NCBI RefSeq assembly: GCF_044904605.1
Contig: NZ_JADIKI010000022.1
Location: 124,001 to 188,000 of the forward strand
From: Dyella_B humi
GTDB lineage: Bacteria > Pseudomonadota > Gammaproteobacteria > Xanthomonadales > Rhodanobacteraceae
Direction: 5' to 3'
DNA length: 64,000 bases
The notes under the pieces are model-generated. The model made no database searches. It was given only the letters and a program-made list of their open reading frames with translations, and had not been told where the DNA came from. Made by a program: the position numbers and the translations under genes. This document shows, in pieces, positions 1 to 8,419 of the stretch. Every line of letters starts with the position of its first letter. Position 1 is the stretch's first letter.

Positions 1-1
1 G

Positions 2-451
2 TTGTTGTGGGGATTGCTGGCCGTAGTGGTTGTGGCGTTGATCGTGTTTGCCGTGCGCCACCTGCAGCGCGGCGCGATATCGCCGCAGGAACGCAACGAA
101 AAGTCGAAGGTATTGCGCAGCAGTGCCGTGCACGATATTCCGCTGCCCGAGGATCTGTCCGCAGCCGTGCGCGAACAGTGGCGCGAAGGCCATCGTCGTG
201 AGGCCCTGGCCTTGCTCTATCGCGGCAGTGTGCAGCGTGCAGCGATGGCGTTGCGCATGCAGCCGCCGATCGATGCGACCGAGGCCGACTGGCTGCAGCA
301 TGCGCGCTCCATCGACGATTCGGCCCGACGCGAACGCTTGATCGCGATCGTACGCACCTGGCAGCTTGCCGCGTACGCTGACCGCTATCCCGGCGATGCC
401 GACATCGACGTGTTGTTGTCGGGCTGGCCCGCGCAGCAGGTGGTGTCATGA
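2..451 (+). CDS. DUF4129 domain protein, 5'-truncated by window edge
   Basis: This is the C-terminal part of a DUF4129 protein. The reading frame is open to the first base, so the true start lies upstream. What is visible is one hydrophobic segment (about residues 3-18), a short basic stretch, then a roughly 110-residue soluble alpha-helical domain rich in Arg, Ala and Leu, as is usual for DUF4129 proteins. The stop overlaps the next start (ATGA at 448-451), which implies translational coupling. DUF4129 genes commonly sit with MoxR ATPase and DUF58 genes, as here. The biochemical function is unknown; a role in envelope or protein-complex maturation is inferred from the operon only. Confidence 0.8.
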   Translation: MLWGLLAVVVVALIVFAVRHLQRGAISPQERNEKSKVLRSSAVHDIPLPEDLSAAVREQWREGHRREALALLYRGSVQRAAMALRMQPPIDATEADWLQHARSIDDSARRERLIAIVRTWQLAAYADRYPGDADIDVLLSGWPAQQVVS

Positions 452-1572
452 AAATCCGCTTGATTATCGCGCTGATCTTGATTGCCGTGGCGTTGCTGTG
501 CAGCGCTATCTTCTTCTCCACGTTCAAGCGCGACTGGGTCACCGAAACCACGCCGGCGAGCGGTGAGGCGCGCTACAACCGCTTTTTTGCGCTGGAAGGC
601 ATCCTGGAAAACCTGGAGCAGCCCGTCAGCAGCAGCGTGATGCTGGGCCGCGTTCTGCCGCTGCTACGGCCGGGCGATACGCTGGTCATCGGCGATGACG
701 TCGGCCGCATCAATCCTGCACAAGCCGAGGCGCTGCACACGTGGGTGCGCGGTGGCGGGCATCTGGTGCTTTCGCCGTCGATATCCGCCGATCGCGAAGT
801 GCCAGTGCTTGACGATCTCGGTGTGCTGCAAACTGGACAAAAGCGCGAATGGGTGTGCGTGAAGCTCACGGCCGGCGCCGAAAGTCGTCCCGATGCGCAG
901 ACAACGCCACTGTGCGGCTTCGGTTTCCACCTGCAGCCACAAGCGCTGGCGCGCGCGAGCACCGTGATCGGCGATCAGGCCGGTAAAGGGCTGGTCTTTG
1001 CACGCGTGCCGGAAGGCAAGGGCGTGGTCAGCGTGCTGGGCGATATGGACATTCTTTCCGGCAACCATCTGAAAAACGCGCCCGAGCAGCAGTTCGCGCG
1101 GCGGCTGTTGGCACCGAACTTCGGACGTGGCCATAGCTATCTGCTGTACGAACTGATCGGCAACTCGTTCTGGGTAAATCTGTTCGTGCGCGGCTGGCCG
1201 GCGTTGCTGGCGTCCTTGTTGCTCATCCTTGGCTGGATGGCTGTGCGCAGCGAGCGATTGGGGCCACTGGCGCCGGCGCCAGCCGCGCACCGCCGCGCGC
1301 TGCTGGAACATATTCAGGCCGTCGGCGAGTTTCTGTTTCGCCGCGACGGCGGCCGCAGTCTGCATCAGTTGGCATGCGAGGCAGTGCGGGCGCGCCTGCA
1401 TCGCAGCGATCCGGCCAGCACTATGCTCAACGATCAAGAGTTGTACGCATGGCTGGCGCAGCGCAGCCGGCTCGAACCTTCCCACATCGAACATGCATTC
1501 CGCTCGCCTGCGAACGCCGCTGCGTTCCGCGGCAGCATGACTACCCTGGTGCGGCTGAGGAGCCATCTATGA
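448..1572 (+). CDS. DUF4350 domain membrane protein
   Basis: A protein of 374 residues. An N-terminal hydrophobic segment (about residues 5-25) is followed by an extracytoplasmic domain with a glutamine-amidotransferase-like fold typical of DUF4350 (the region around VIGDDVG, about residues 80-100, and GGGHLVLS, about 105-112). A second transmembrane segment (about 245-265) leads to a basic cytoplasmic C-terminal tail. The ATG overlaps the previous stop, and its own stop overlaps the MoxR start (1569-1572). DUF4350 proteins are standard members of MoxR-DUF58-DUF4129 operons. No catalytic residues can be assigned and the function is unknown. Confidence 0.85.
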   Translation: MKIRLIIALILIAVALLCSAIFFSTFKRDWVTETTPASGEARYNRFFALEGILENLEQPVSSSVMLGRVLPLLRPGDTLVIGDDVGRINPAQAEALHTWVRGGGHLVLSPSISADREVPVLDDLGVLQTGQKREWVCVKLTAGAESRPDAQTTPLCGFGFHLQPQALARASTVIGDQAGKGLVFARVPEGKGVVSVLGDMDILSGNHLKNAPEQQFARRLLAPNFGRGHSYLLYELIGNSFWVNLFVRGWPALLASLLLILGWMAVRSERLGPLAPAPAAHRRALLEHIQAVGEFLFRRDGGRSLHQLACEAVRARLHRSDPASTMLNDQELYAWLAQRSRLEPSHIEHAFRSPANAAAFRGSMTTLVRLRSHL

Positions 1573-2573
1573 CGACGACAGAAACCCTTGCGCCCGCAGC
1601 GCCGCTGGCGCCGATGACGGTCGACATCATTCATGCGCGCACCAGCGCGTTGCGGCAGCAGGTGGCGCATGCCTTCATCGGGCAAAGCGGCGTGTTCGAC
1701 CAGGTGCTGATGGCCTTGCTTGCCGGCGGCCATGTATTGATCGAAGGCGTTCCCGGATTAGGCAAGACGCTGCTGGTGCGCGCGCTGGCGGCGGCGATGA
1801 ACTGCAGCTTCGGGCGCATTCAGTTCACGCCTGACCTGATGCCCACCGACGTAACCGGTCACGCCATCTACGACGTGAAGGCGGAGCGCTTCCAGATTCG
1901 TCGCGGTCCGGTGTTCGCCAACCTGCTGCTGGCCGACGAAATCAACCGCGCACCGGCGAAGACGCAGGCGGCGCTGCTGGAAGCGATGCAGGAAGGGCAG
2001 GCCACCATCGAAGGCCGGCGCTTCCCGCTGCCGGCGCCGTTCATGGTGGTGGCCACGCAAAATCCTATCGAGCAGGAAGGCACCTATCCGCTGCCCGAAG
2101 CGCAACTCGATCGCTTCCTGATCAAGGTGCTGATCGACTACCCCTCGCTGGAAGACGAGAAGCGCATGGTGGAGAGCGTGCTGAGCGGAAATATCGCCGC
2201 CGATCTCGACGTGTCGCGTGTGCAGCAGGTGATGACGCAGGTGGAATTGCTCGCCATGCAGCAAGGTGTGGCGAACATGCATATGGATCCCGCGGTGACC
2301 GATTACGCCGTGCGCATTGCACGCGCGACGCGTGAGTGGCCCGCGGTGGTCGGCGGCGCGGGTCCGCGTGGTGGCTTGGCGCTTGCACGCCTCGCACGCG
2401 CGCATGCCGCCATGGACGGCAGGGATTTCGTTACACCCGATGACGTGCGTGTCGTGGCCTTGCCGGCGCTGCGTCATCGCTTGCTGCTGGCGCCGGAAGC
2501 GCTGGTGGAACGGCAGCGTCCGGACGACGTGATCCGCGCGCTGCTGCACAAGGTGGCTGCGCCACGGCAATGA
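1569..2573 (+). CDS. MoxR family AAA+ ATPase
   Basis: A MoxR-type AAA+ ATPase of 334 residues. Walker A (GVPGLGKT) lies near residues 60-67, Walker B (LLLADEINR) has its Asp-Glu at about 123-124, and the sensor-like segment VVATQNPIEQEGTYPLPEAQ follows. A C-terminal lid domain completes the protein. The ATG at 1569 is chosen because it overlaps the DUF4350 stop as ATGA and gives the usual family length; an in-frame upstream extension would run deep into the preceding gene. MoxR proteins are thought to act as chaperone-like ATPases that help activate or assemble proteins, often with a von Willebrand A (VWA) or DUF58 partner, which here is the next gene. Confidence 0.93.
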   Translation: MTTTETLAPAAPLAPMTVDIIHARTSALRQQVAHAFIGQSGVFDQVLMALLAGGHVLIEGVPGLGKTLLVRALAAAMNCSFGRIQFTPDLMPTDVTGHAIYDVKAERFQIRRGPVFANLLLADEINRAPAKTQAALLEAMQEGQATIEGRRFPLPAPFMVVATQNPIEQEGTYPLPEAQLDRFLIKVLIDYPSLEDEKRMVESVLSGNIAADLDVSRVQQVMTQVELLAMQQGVANMHMDPAVTDYAVRIARATREWPAVVGGAGPRGGLALARLARAHAAMDGRDFVTPDDVRVVALPALRHRLLLAPEALVERQRPDDVIRALLHKVAAPRQ

Positions 2574-3880
2574 TGCGACCGGCTCCATTGTTGCTATGGC
2601 TGCTGTTCGGTTGGACGCTGGTGGGCGTGCTGGCGAGCATCGGCATGCTTCCGTTGACAGCGTGGCTGGCTTACGGCGGTGTACTTGCGTGCGTGATCCT
2701 GATCGACGCATGGCGACTGCAGCGTGCACCGTCGCCGGCGCTGCAACGCGAAGTGGTGCCGGTGGTGCCGCTGGGGCTGGACATGGTCGTGCGGCTGCGC
2801 CTGCAGTCGGCCGAGAAAGCCCGGCGCACCGTCGACGTGCACGATCTGCATCCGGGTGGCTGGCCGATGCGCGGGCTGCCGCATCGCCTGCAGCTCGCGC
2901 CGGAAACCCATTACGCATTCGAATACGCGCTCACCCCCGACGAGCGCGGACCGGCGATCTTCGCCGGTTGCCATATGCGGGTTCATTCCGCCTGGCGATT
3001 GTGGACGCAGCGCCGCACGCTGGAGGTGGTGAACACCGTGCGCGTGTATCCCAACTTCGCGCCACTGGCGAAAATGGCCGGTCTCACTGTGGAATTGGCA
3101 TCGCACACCATCGGTGCGCGCCTGCAGCGGCGGCGCGGCGAAGGCACGGAATTCCAGGAGCTGCGCGATTACCGCGTCGGCGACAGCATGCGCAAGATCG
3201 ATTGGAAAGCCACGGCGCGCATGGGCCATTTCATTTCGCGTGAATACCGCGAGGAACGCAACCAGCAGATCGTGCTGCTGCTCGATTGCGGCCGTCGCAT
3301 GCTGGCGAAGGACGGCGCGATCTCGCACTTCGATCATGTATTGAACGCATCGCTGTCGCTGGCTTACATCGCCATGCGCGAAGGCGACGCGGTGGGTCTG
3401 CTGGCATGCACGGGCCACACGCAACGCTGGCTGCCCCCGCAGCGTGACAGTGGCGGCATGGATCTGCTGCTCGGCACCGGCTATGACTTACAGGCGACCT
3501 CCGCGCCAACCGACTACCTCGCTGCGGCGAGCGCCTTGCAGCAACGACAACGCCGACGCGCACTCGTGATTCTGGTGACCAATGTGCGTGACGAGGACGA
3601 CAGTGAACTCGCTCTGGCGGTGACACTGCTTGCGCAACGCCATCTGGTGCTGGTGACGAGCTTGCGCGAGCAGGCGGTGGAGCAGGCCGCCCAGCATGCT
3701 GGCGACAGCTTGGAAGGCGCAATCCGCAGCGCATCCGCCATGCACTATTTGGCAGGGCGCGAGCGCATGCATGACGATCTCAACCGGCGCGGGGTGATGA
3801 CGCTGGATGTGGAGTGTGCGCAGTTGTCGGGCGCGTTGATTGAGCGCTATTTGAGGCTGAAGCGAGAAAACCGTTTGTAG
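2570..3880 (+). CDS. DUF58 domain protein
   Basis: A DUF58 protein of 436 residues. Two hydrophobic segments at the N-terminus (about residues 5-45) anchor it, and the diagnostic DUF58 core follows, with EFQELRDYRVGD and KIDWKATAR around residues 190-212. The C-terminal half resembles a VWA-like fold (IVLLLDCGRRM, about 233-243). It starts at 2570, overlapping the MoxR stop, and is the last gene of the coupled operon. DUF58 proteins are presumed partners or substrates of the adjacent MoxR ATPase. No SD-distinct alternative start is evident. Downstream is a nested inverted repeat and then a convergent gene. Confidence 0.9.
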   Translation: MMRPAPLLLWLLFGWTLVGVLASIGMLPLTAWLAYGGVLACVILIDAWRLQRAPSPALQREVVPVVPLGLDMVVRLRLQSAEKARRTVDVHDLHPGGWPMRGLPHRLQLAPETHYAFEYALTPDERGPAIFAGCHMRVHSAWRLWTQRRTLEVVNTVRVYPNFAPLAKMAGLTVELASHTIGARLQRRRGEGTEFQELRDYRVGDSMRKIDWKATARMGHFISREYREERNQQIVLLLDCGRRMLAKDGAISHFDHVLNASLSLAYIAMREGDAVGLLACTGHTQRWLPPQRDSGGMDLLLGTGYDLQATSAPTDYLAAASALQQRQRRRALVILVTNVRDEDDSELALAVTLLAQRHLVLVTSLREQAVEQAAQHAGDSLEGAIRSASAMHYLAGRERMHDDLNRRGVMTLDVECAQLSGALIERYLRLKRENRL

Positions 3881-3904
3881 GCTGTTTTGTAATCTCCATG
3901 GCCG

Positions 3905-3980
3905 TTATTCCCGCGAAAGCGGGAATCCATCTTCGCTTTTGCATCAGAGCAACATGGATTCCTGCTTTCGCGGGAATGAC
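3905..3980. repeat. Nested inverted repeat, family 1, copy 1
   Basis: Two arms (3907-3929 and 3955-3977) are inverted copies of each other, and each arm is itself a hairpin of the form CCCGCGAAAGCGGG. The element sits in the convergent gap between the DUF58 gene and the GreA/GreB-like gene, so it could also serve as a transcription barrier. Two related copies lie at 26092-26173 and 54065-54143. Confidence 0.9.
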
Positions 3981-3991
3981 GGCTATGGGGG

Positions 3992-4492
3992 TTACGAATC
4001 GTATTCAATCCGCAGCACCTCGATCGTCATGTCCCCCGCTGGCCGTTGCCAGCGCACTTCATCTCCTACGCGCGCGCCAAGCAACGCCGTGGCCAGCGGC
4101 GACACGTAACTCACCAGGCCATGTTCGGCATCGGCTTCGTCTTCGCCGACGATCTGCCAGCGCCGTTCACCTTCGTCGCTGTCCACCGTCACGATGGCGC
4201 CGAACGCCACGCGATCACGCGGTTGCTTGGAAAGATCCACCTCGATGGCGCTGGCGACGTGTGCGCTGAGATAGCGCAGCTCGCGTTCGAGTGCAGCCAG
4301 TTCGTTGCGCTGAGCGAGCGCGTCCTGTTCATTGGCCTTCAATGCGTCGTGGCGCGCGAGCACGCTGGCAAGGCGTTCGCGGAAGACGGCGAGGCCCCGC
4401 GGCGTCATGTAATGGGGATGGGAGCTGACCAGCGGCTCGGGCAGTGCATCCGGTGTGTCGCCATCATCGTCTTTTACGAAGGCTCGGCTCAT
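3992..4492 (-). CDS. GreA/GreB family transcription factor, divergent
   Basis: A 166-residue protein. The C-terminal part (about residues 95-166) matches the Gre FKBP-like domain, with AFGAIVTVDSD, a WQIVGEDEAD segment, a YVSPLATALLGARVGDEV stretch and a final IEVLRIEY, as in GreB. The N-terminal part predicts a coiled coil but lacks the canonical acidic tip motif (GD..EN..Y) that Gre factors insert into the RNA polymerase channel. The start at 4492 (MSRAFVK) is preceded by a good Shine-Dalgarno (GGAGGG) four bases upstream; a longer frame to 4567 exists but lacks such a site. It probably binds RNA polymerase, but transcript-cleavage activity is doubtful. Confidence 0.82.
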   Translation of the reverse strand: MSRAFVKDDDGDTPDALPEPLVSSHPHYMTPRGLAVFRERLASVLARHDALKANEQDALAQRNELAALERELRYLSAHVASAIEVDLSKQPRDRVAFGAIVTVDSDEGERRWQIVGEDEADAEHGLVSYVSPLATALLGARVGDEVRWQRPAGDMTIEVLRIEYDS

Positions 4493-4633
4493 GCGGCCCT
4501 CCATCGGTGAATGTGTGTTCGAAGCATCGCCTGAATGGCTAATGCGGCAGGTGCTATCCAAATACATAAGGTCGAGTCGGGTGCCTGCAACTCACCCGAC
4601 CGATTCATTCATGAAATGAGTAGTAGGGCGACG

Positions 4634-6673
4634 TCAGTCTTCGTCCAGTTTAGGCTTCCACGCCTCGCTGAGCTGACGCTGGATGGGTGGCGGCACCGGT
4701 TCGTAATGGCTGAGGTCGAGGCTGTAGCGACCGCGGCCGCCAGTCATGGCTTTCAGCTCCGTGGGATAGTCGGTGAGCTCGGCCAGCGGCGCTTGCGCCT
4801 TGATCACCAGTTCGCCGTCGCGCTTGGCGTCCGTGCCCATGATGCGTGCGCGCTTGCTGGCAAGGCCGCCGGTGACGTCGCCCACGCTAGGTTCGGGAAT
4901 GGCTACTTCAACATCCACAATCGGCTCCAGCACGATCGGTCGCGCCTTGCTGACCGCATCGAGAAAGGCTTTCTTGCCCGCAGAGACGAAGGCGACTTCC
5001 TTCGAATCGACCGGGTGATATTTGCCGTCGTACACCGTCACGCGCAGGTCCTGCAGCGGATAGCCGGCCACCGCGCCGACGTCCATCGCCTGGCGCACGC
5101 CTTTCTCGATCGCCGGAAGATATTGACCGGGGATCACGCCGCCCTTGACCGCGTCGACGAACTCGAAGCCCGCGCCGCGTTCGAGCGGATCGACACGCAG
5201 AAAGACTTCACCGAATTGTCCGGCGCCGCCAGTTTGTTTTTTGTGACGATGATGGCCTTCGGCGGAGCTGGAAATGGTTTCGCGATAGGCGATGCGCGGC
5301 GGATGCGTGATTACCTCCACACCATAGCGCTCCTGCATGCGCTCCAGCATGATCTTCAGGTGCAGGTCGGAAAGTCCGCGTATTACCGTCTCGTTGAGTT
5401 CCTTGTGGTGTTCTACGCGGAAGCATGGGTCTTCCTCGGACAGTCGCGACAGCGCCTGCGAGAGTTTCTGTTCTTGGCCCTTGTGCTTGGGCTCGAGCGC
5501 CAGGCCGAACATCGGCTGCGGGAAATGTAAGGGTTCGAGATGGATGCTGTCTTCGTCGTGCGAATCGTGCAGCACGGCGTCGAAGTGAATGTCTTCCACC
5601 TTGGCCACGGCGGCGATGTCGCCAGGTATAGCCTGATCCACTTCCACGTGCGATTTGCCATTCAGGCGGAACAGGTGGCCCACCTTGAATGCCTTGCGAT
5701 TGTCGTCGACAAAGAGCTGGCTGTCGCGACGCACGGTGCCTTGCCATACGCGAAACACGCTCAGCTTGCCGACGAAGGGGTCGTTCACCACCTTGAACAC
5801 GTCGGCGATGACGTGCGCGTTCGGATCGGGCTCGACCGCAATCTGCATGTTCTGCGGGTTGCGGAAGAGCGGTGGGTTCGCCTCGGCCGGATGGGGTAGC
5901 AGCCGCTCGAAAATATCCAGCAACTCGCGCACACCCGCGCCGGTGCGTGCACTGACGAAGCACACTGGCACCAGGTGGCCTTCCCGCAGGCACTGCTCGA
6001 ATGCGTCGTGCAACTGCTCTGGTGTGAGTGCGTCTTCGCCAGCATCCAGGTAGGCGCCCATGGTGGTTTCGTTGATCTCTACCACTTGGTCGAGAATCTG
6101 CTGATGCGCGTCGGCCAGCGAGGAGAAATCGGTGGTGCCGTCGCGATGGAAAAAGCAGTCGAGCACCTTGCCACCGTTGTCGGCGGGCAGGTTCACCGGC
6201 AAACATTCGTTGCCGAATTCCTCGCGCAGCGCGTCGACCAGTGCGGGCAGGCCCGCGCCATCGGCATCGATTTTATTGACCACCAGCAAGCGGGCAAGAC
6301 CGCGTTCGCGCGCGCGCTCCATGATCCGGCGCGCGCCGTGTTCAATGCCGTTGGAGGCGTTCACCACCACCGCCACCGTTTCCACCGAGGCAAACGCGGA
6401 GAGCGTGCCACCGCGAAAGTCCGGGTAGCCGGCGGTGTCGATCAGATTAATGTGGCAGCCATTGCGGTCGATGCCGGCGATGCAGCTGTCGATGGAATGG
6501 CCACGCGCCTTTTCCTGGGGATCCGTGTCGGATTGCGTAGTGCCGCGCTCTACCGATCCGATGTTCTGGATGACGCCGCCGGCGTGCAGCAAGCCTTCGA
6601 AAAGCGTGGTCTTGCCCGTGCCGGCGTGACCGGCGAGCGCGATGTTGCGGATGTTTTCCGTGTGGTAGGACAC
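4634..6673 (-). CDS. Elongation factor G paralogue (EF-G2-like GTPase)
   Basis: A translational GTPase of 679 residues with all EF-G domains. G1 is AGHAGTGKT (residues 14-22), G3 is DTAGYPDF (from 79) and G4 is NKID (133-136). Domain IV carries TGGAGQFGEVFLRV and the domain V end is GRGRYSLDLSHYEPVPP. Switch I reads RGHSI instead of the canonical RGITI, and the protein is slightly shorter than canonical EF-G (about 700), as in EF-G2-type paralogues. The start is a GTG at 6671-6673 with GAGGAGG about seven bases upstream. It is probably not the housekeeping fusA, because no rpsL, rpsG or tuf genes are adjacent. Its ribosomal role is unknown. Confidence 0.9.
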   Translation of the reverse strand: MSYHTENIRNIALAGHAGTGKTTLFEGLLHAGGVIQNIGSVERGTTQSDTDPQEKARGHSIDSCIAGIDRNGCHINLIDTAGYPDFRGGTLSAFASVETVAVVVNASNGIEHGARRIMERARERGLARLLVVNKIDADGAGLPALVDALREEFGNECLPVNLPADNGGKVLDCFFHRDGTTDFSSLADAHQQILDQVVEINETTMGAYLDAGEDALTPEQLHDAFEQCLREGHLVPVCFVSARTGAGVRELLDIFERLLPHPAEANPPLFRNPQNMQIAVEPDPNAHVIADVFKVVNDPFVGKLSVFRVWQGTVRRDSQLFVDDNRKAFKVGHLFRLNGKSHVEVDQAIPGDIAAVAKVEDIHFDAVLHDSHDEDSIHLEPLHFPQPMFGLALEPKHKGQEQKLSQALSRLSEEDPCFRVEHHKELNETVIRGLSDLHLKIMLERMQERYGVEVITHPPRIAYRETISSSAEGHHRHKKQTGGAGQFGEVFLRVDPLERGAGFEFVDAVKGGVIPGQYLPAIEKGVRQAMDVGAVAGYPLQDLRVTVYDGKYHPVDSKEVAFVSAGKKAFLDAVSKARPIVLEPIVDVEVAIPEPSVGDVTGGLASKRARIMGTDAKRDGELVIKAQAPLAELTDYPTELKAMTGGRGRYSLDLSHYEPVPPPIQRQLSEAWKPKLDED

Positions 6674-7077
6674 GATGCGACCCTCCTCTGCAAGAGCCGC
6701 ACGTGGCGGCTAGATCGTGGCGGGCCGTCATGGTCGTCCTTTGCGTGCGGGACGCAGGGCGGTCATGGCGGGGAGAGCGGCGATGCCTGCCAGGCGCCGC
6801 CGCCGTTGGGCTAGCGTTCTCTCATTGAGCGAGATGGTCAAGTTGCAGTGCGAAGACATGGGTCGGAGCATTCCGGCGGCAACCGTTAACCTTGTGTGAT
6901 TTGCCATTGGAACCGCGCCGCGCAGACATGGTCTGTGTGGTTCCCATACGGCCACATGGCGTGGCCGAGCGAACACACCGAGGACGGTTTATCGAACGCC
7001 CCGACCAGATCGAGCATCACCGCTGGTTCCCCGAGACACACCGAGGACTGGCTCCGCTCGACGGCCCCACCCGCGCC
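6674..7077. other. Divergent intergenic region
   Basis: A region of about 400 bases between the EF-G paralogue (minus) and the proline-rich membrane protein (plus). It contains a perfect 13-base direct repeat, ACACACCGAGGAC, at 6973-6985 and 7036-7048, spaced 63 bases apart. The plus-strand frame is open through it from a TTG at 6892, but the predicted peptide is unlike the downstream protein and no Shine-Dalgarno supports it. No convincing sigma-70 promoter was identified by eye. Confidence 0.5.
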
Positions 7078-7938
7078 ATGCTGCACGAACTGCGGTGGCG
7101 CAAACCGCCGCGTGATCACCGCCGCCTGTGGACGGCTCTGGCGATCGCGCTGGTGTTGCACGTCCTGTTCGTGGCGGTGGTGTGGCACGAGATGAAACCG
7201 ACCGCACCATTGCCGCAAGTGGTGCGCGTGCAACTCGATCAGGGCATCCAGGTGCGCTTCATCACGCGCAATGCGGCAAACCCAAAGGCCGCGCCGCCGC
7301 CTGTCACGCCTCCTCCACCTCCGCCACGTCCCGTGCGCGAGCCGGTGTCGAAAAACGCCATGACGGTGCATATGCCGGAATCATCCACACCGGTAGTACA
7401 GCCTGCACCGGCTACGTCGGCGCCGCATCCTGTGCTGATCGACCGCACGGGACAAATCGTGTTGCCGGCGAATGCATCCAGTGCGTCGGCGCATTATGTG
7501 CAGCAGGCACTGCAGGGTGATGCGCAGATCATGCAGCATCGTGCCGGTGCGCAATACCAATCGGGACCGAATACATTCAAGAAATATTTTCCACCTCCGG
7601 ACGAATCATTCGTCGGTGGCGTAGTGCGCAAGTTGAACGGTAGCGAGAGCAATTCGAAAAGCGTAGATCTGCCGGGCGGCATTCATCTGAAATGCCAGAA
7701 GGTATTCGGCATTCCCATTCCCAATTGCGGCATACCGCCACCTCCGCCGCCGCCGACCGATGGCGATCAGCGCTTGAACATGATGTCCGCACCGCTGGTG
7801 AAGGGAACGCCGATGCCGAAACCGGATATTGCTACCTGCATTGCGGATTATCGAGCTGGCAAACCGTTGCCTTATGGCTGCCCGGTCGATACGCCCGCGC
7901 ACGCAGTGGATGCGGAGAAGAAGAAATCGGGACCATAG
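7078..7938 (+). CDS. Proline-rich single-pass membrane protein with Cys4 C-terminal domain (paralogue of 10859-12841)
   Basis: About 286 residues if translation starts at the ATG at 7078. A short basic cytoplasmic N-terminus (LHELRWRKPPRDHRR) is followed by a transmembrane helix at about residues 17-36, a TonB-like topology. A proline-rich periplasmic linker follows, then a C-terminal domain from about residue 165. The domain contains cysteines at 206, 217, 254 and 268 and ends with a Lys-rich tail. The domain aligns with the end of the protein at 10859-12841 (see findings). No Shine-Dalgarno is strong at 7078, so an upstream start in the same frame (for example ATG 6928) cannot be excluded. 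No TonB C-terminal receptor-binding domain was recognised. Function unknown. Confidence 0.7.
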   Translation: MLHELRWRKPPRDHRRLWTALAIALVLHVLFVAVVWHEMKPTAPLPQVVRVQLDQGIQVRFITRNAANPKAAPPPVTPPPPPPRPVREPVSKNAMTVHMPESSTPVVQPAPATSAPHPVLIDRTGQIVLPANASSASAHYVQQALQGDAQIMQHRAGAQYQSGPNTFKKYFPPPDESFVGGVVRKLNGSESNSKSVDLPGGIHLKCQKVFGIPIPNCGIPPPPPPPTDGDQRLNMMSAPLVKGTPMPKPDIATCIADYRAGKPLPYGCPVDTPAHAVDAEKKKSGP

Positions 7939-8419
7939 CCCGCGTTTGTCATTTCGGCCTTCGTGTGCTGCTGCCAAAAAAACGGAATCCCCATGGCTGC
8001 GCAATCCTTGCCGGTCGTTGTCGGCTGACCGGTCGTCATCATGAGTTTTTCACGCGAATGGCCTCATGGTGTTACAGCCTTTACGTTGGGTCATGCATTT
8101 AGACGTCTAAATTTAGATGTTTAAATTTAGCCAAGTGTGATCCGTAGATCGGGCGTAGTACTTTAATTACTTGTAGCACTAGACGTCCAAACGTACTGGT
8201 TGCATTATCGGCCGCCCCCGTCACTTGGCTGGGGATCAAGTGGGAGTTCAAGCAAGTCAGCGCTACCGCAGCCCGTGGCTGCGTCGAGCCCGTATGGCGG
8301 TTCGATGACTTTGTCCGTTCTTATTACAGAAGAGGTGACCGACGAAATATAGGGACAGGCTGGCAGATCCATCACAGGGGGCCTCGCTTTTTCATCCGAA
8401 TCCTTTAGGGAGAAAATAC
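7939..8419. other. Intergenic region upstream of sedolisin 1
   Basis: A 481-base region with an AT-rich core in an otherwise GC-rich context. It holds the operator-like array at 8098-8191. About 230 bases separate the last operator-like element from the GTG start, which suggests a long leader. No known riboswitch consensus was recognised in the leader. Confidence 0.55.
8098..8191. promoter_or_regulatory. Operator-like array of 14-bp palindromes
   Basis: TTTAGACGTCTAAA (8098-8111) is a perfect 14-bp palindrome. It is directly abutted by TTTAGATGTTTAAA (8112-8125), and a third related site, ACTAGACGTCCAAA, lies at 8178-8191, exactly 80 bases from the first. The repeats share the consensus TTTAGAYGTYTAAA. 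The core AGACGTCT equals the enterobacterial MetJ met-box consensus, but no regulator gene is nearby, so the regulator is unknown. The position suggests control of the sedolisin gene at 8420. Confidence 0.6.

Noticed and set aside
4535..5530. Long open frame antisense to the EF-G paralogue
   Set aside because: It arises from codon bias of the opposite strand; the peptide has no recognisable domain and no Shine-Dalgarno.
8192..8419. SAM or SAH riboswitch in the sedolisin 1 leader, suggested by the met-box-like sites
   Set aside because: No match to the known conserved cores could be found by eye.
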